DNA of 37,931 nucleotides from Betaproteobacteria bacterium. GTDB taxonomy: Bacteria > Pseudomonadota > Gammaproteobacteria > Burkholderiales > Burkholderiaceae_C. Positions 37,918 through 37,931 of the stretch are shown here, in pieces. Numbering within the stretch: the stretch's first letter is position 1; every line of letters starts with the position of its first letter. The notes under the pieces were generated by a model, which saw only the letters and a list, made by a program, of their open reading frames with translations, was not told the DNA's origin and did no database searches. Location: NCBI GenBank assembly GCA_009924455.1, contig RFRO01000004.1:1-37931 (forward strand), read 5' to 3'. A program made the position numbers and the translations under genes.

Positions 37918-37931
37918 ATGAAATTTGTCGC
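37918..37931 (+). CDS. rplY: Start of downstream gene (MKFV...), probably 50S ribosomal protein L25/Ctc
   Basis: ATGAAATTTGTCGC after a GGAG ribosome-binding site; identity rests mainly on the known prs-rplY gene order. Confidence 0.4.

Noticed and set aside
1-37931. CRISPR arrays, rRNA genes, transposases, prophage genes
   Set aside because: No direct-repeat/spacer pattern, rRNA-like sequence, or transposase/integrase/phage structural motif seen in any frame.

Overview
This is a GC-rich, gene-dense bacterial chromosome segment. The gene content suggests Betaproteobacteria/Burkholderiales, probably Comamonadaceae; this is inferred from gene content only, with no search run. Most of it is housekeeping: icmF (partial), coaX, a molybdopterin oxidoreductase, dnaE2, an SDR/MaoC/TRAP cluster, lptD-surA-rsmA, hrcA, nadK-recN-rapZ, mutY/mutM, a TPR lipoprotein-lolB-ispE (truncated), tRNA-Gln, prs and the start of a gene resembling rplY. 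The most unusual part is about 21.87-27.2 kb, which holds four voltage-gated-channel-like genes. One encodes two S1-S4 voltage-sensor modules followed by a single pore (VSD-VSD-pore). Two tandem paralogs have a one-residue-shortened, altered selectivity filter (TITS-GYGN and TIIS-GWGN). The fourth is a convergent, canonical TTGYGD channel with a long pore turret. A single-TM protein gene lies 8 bp upstream of the first channel. Other points of interest are: a perfect LexA-type box in front of a dnaE2 that lacks imuA/imuB next to it and is divergent from a brnTA toxin-antitoxin pair; two palindromic repeat-like inserts kept in frame inside dnaE2; an ispE lacking its C-terminal third; a BciA-like reductase fused to an unknown membrane-associated domain beside an HTTM-like gene; an orphan barstar; and a LiuR-like palindrome upstream of icmF.
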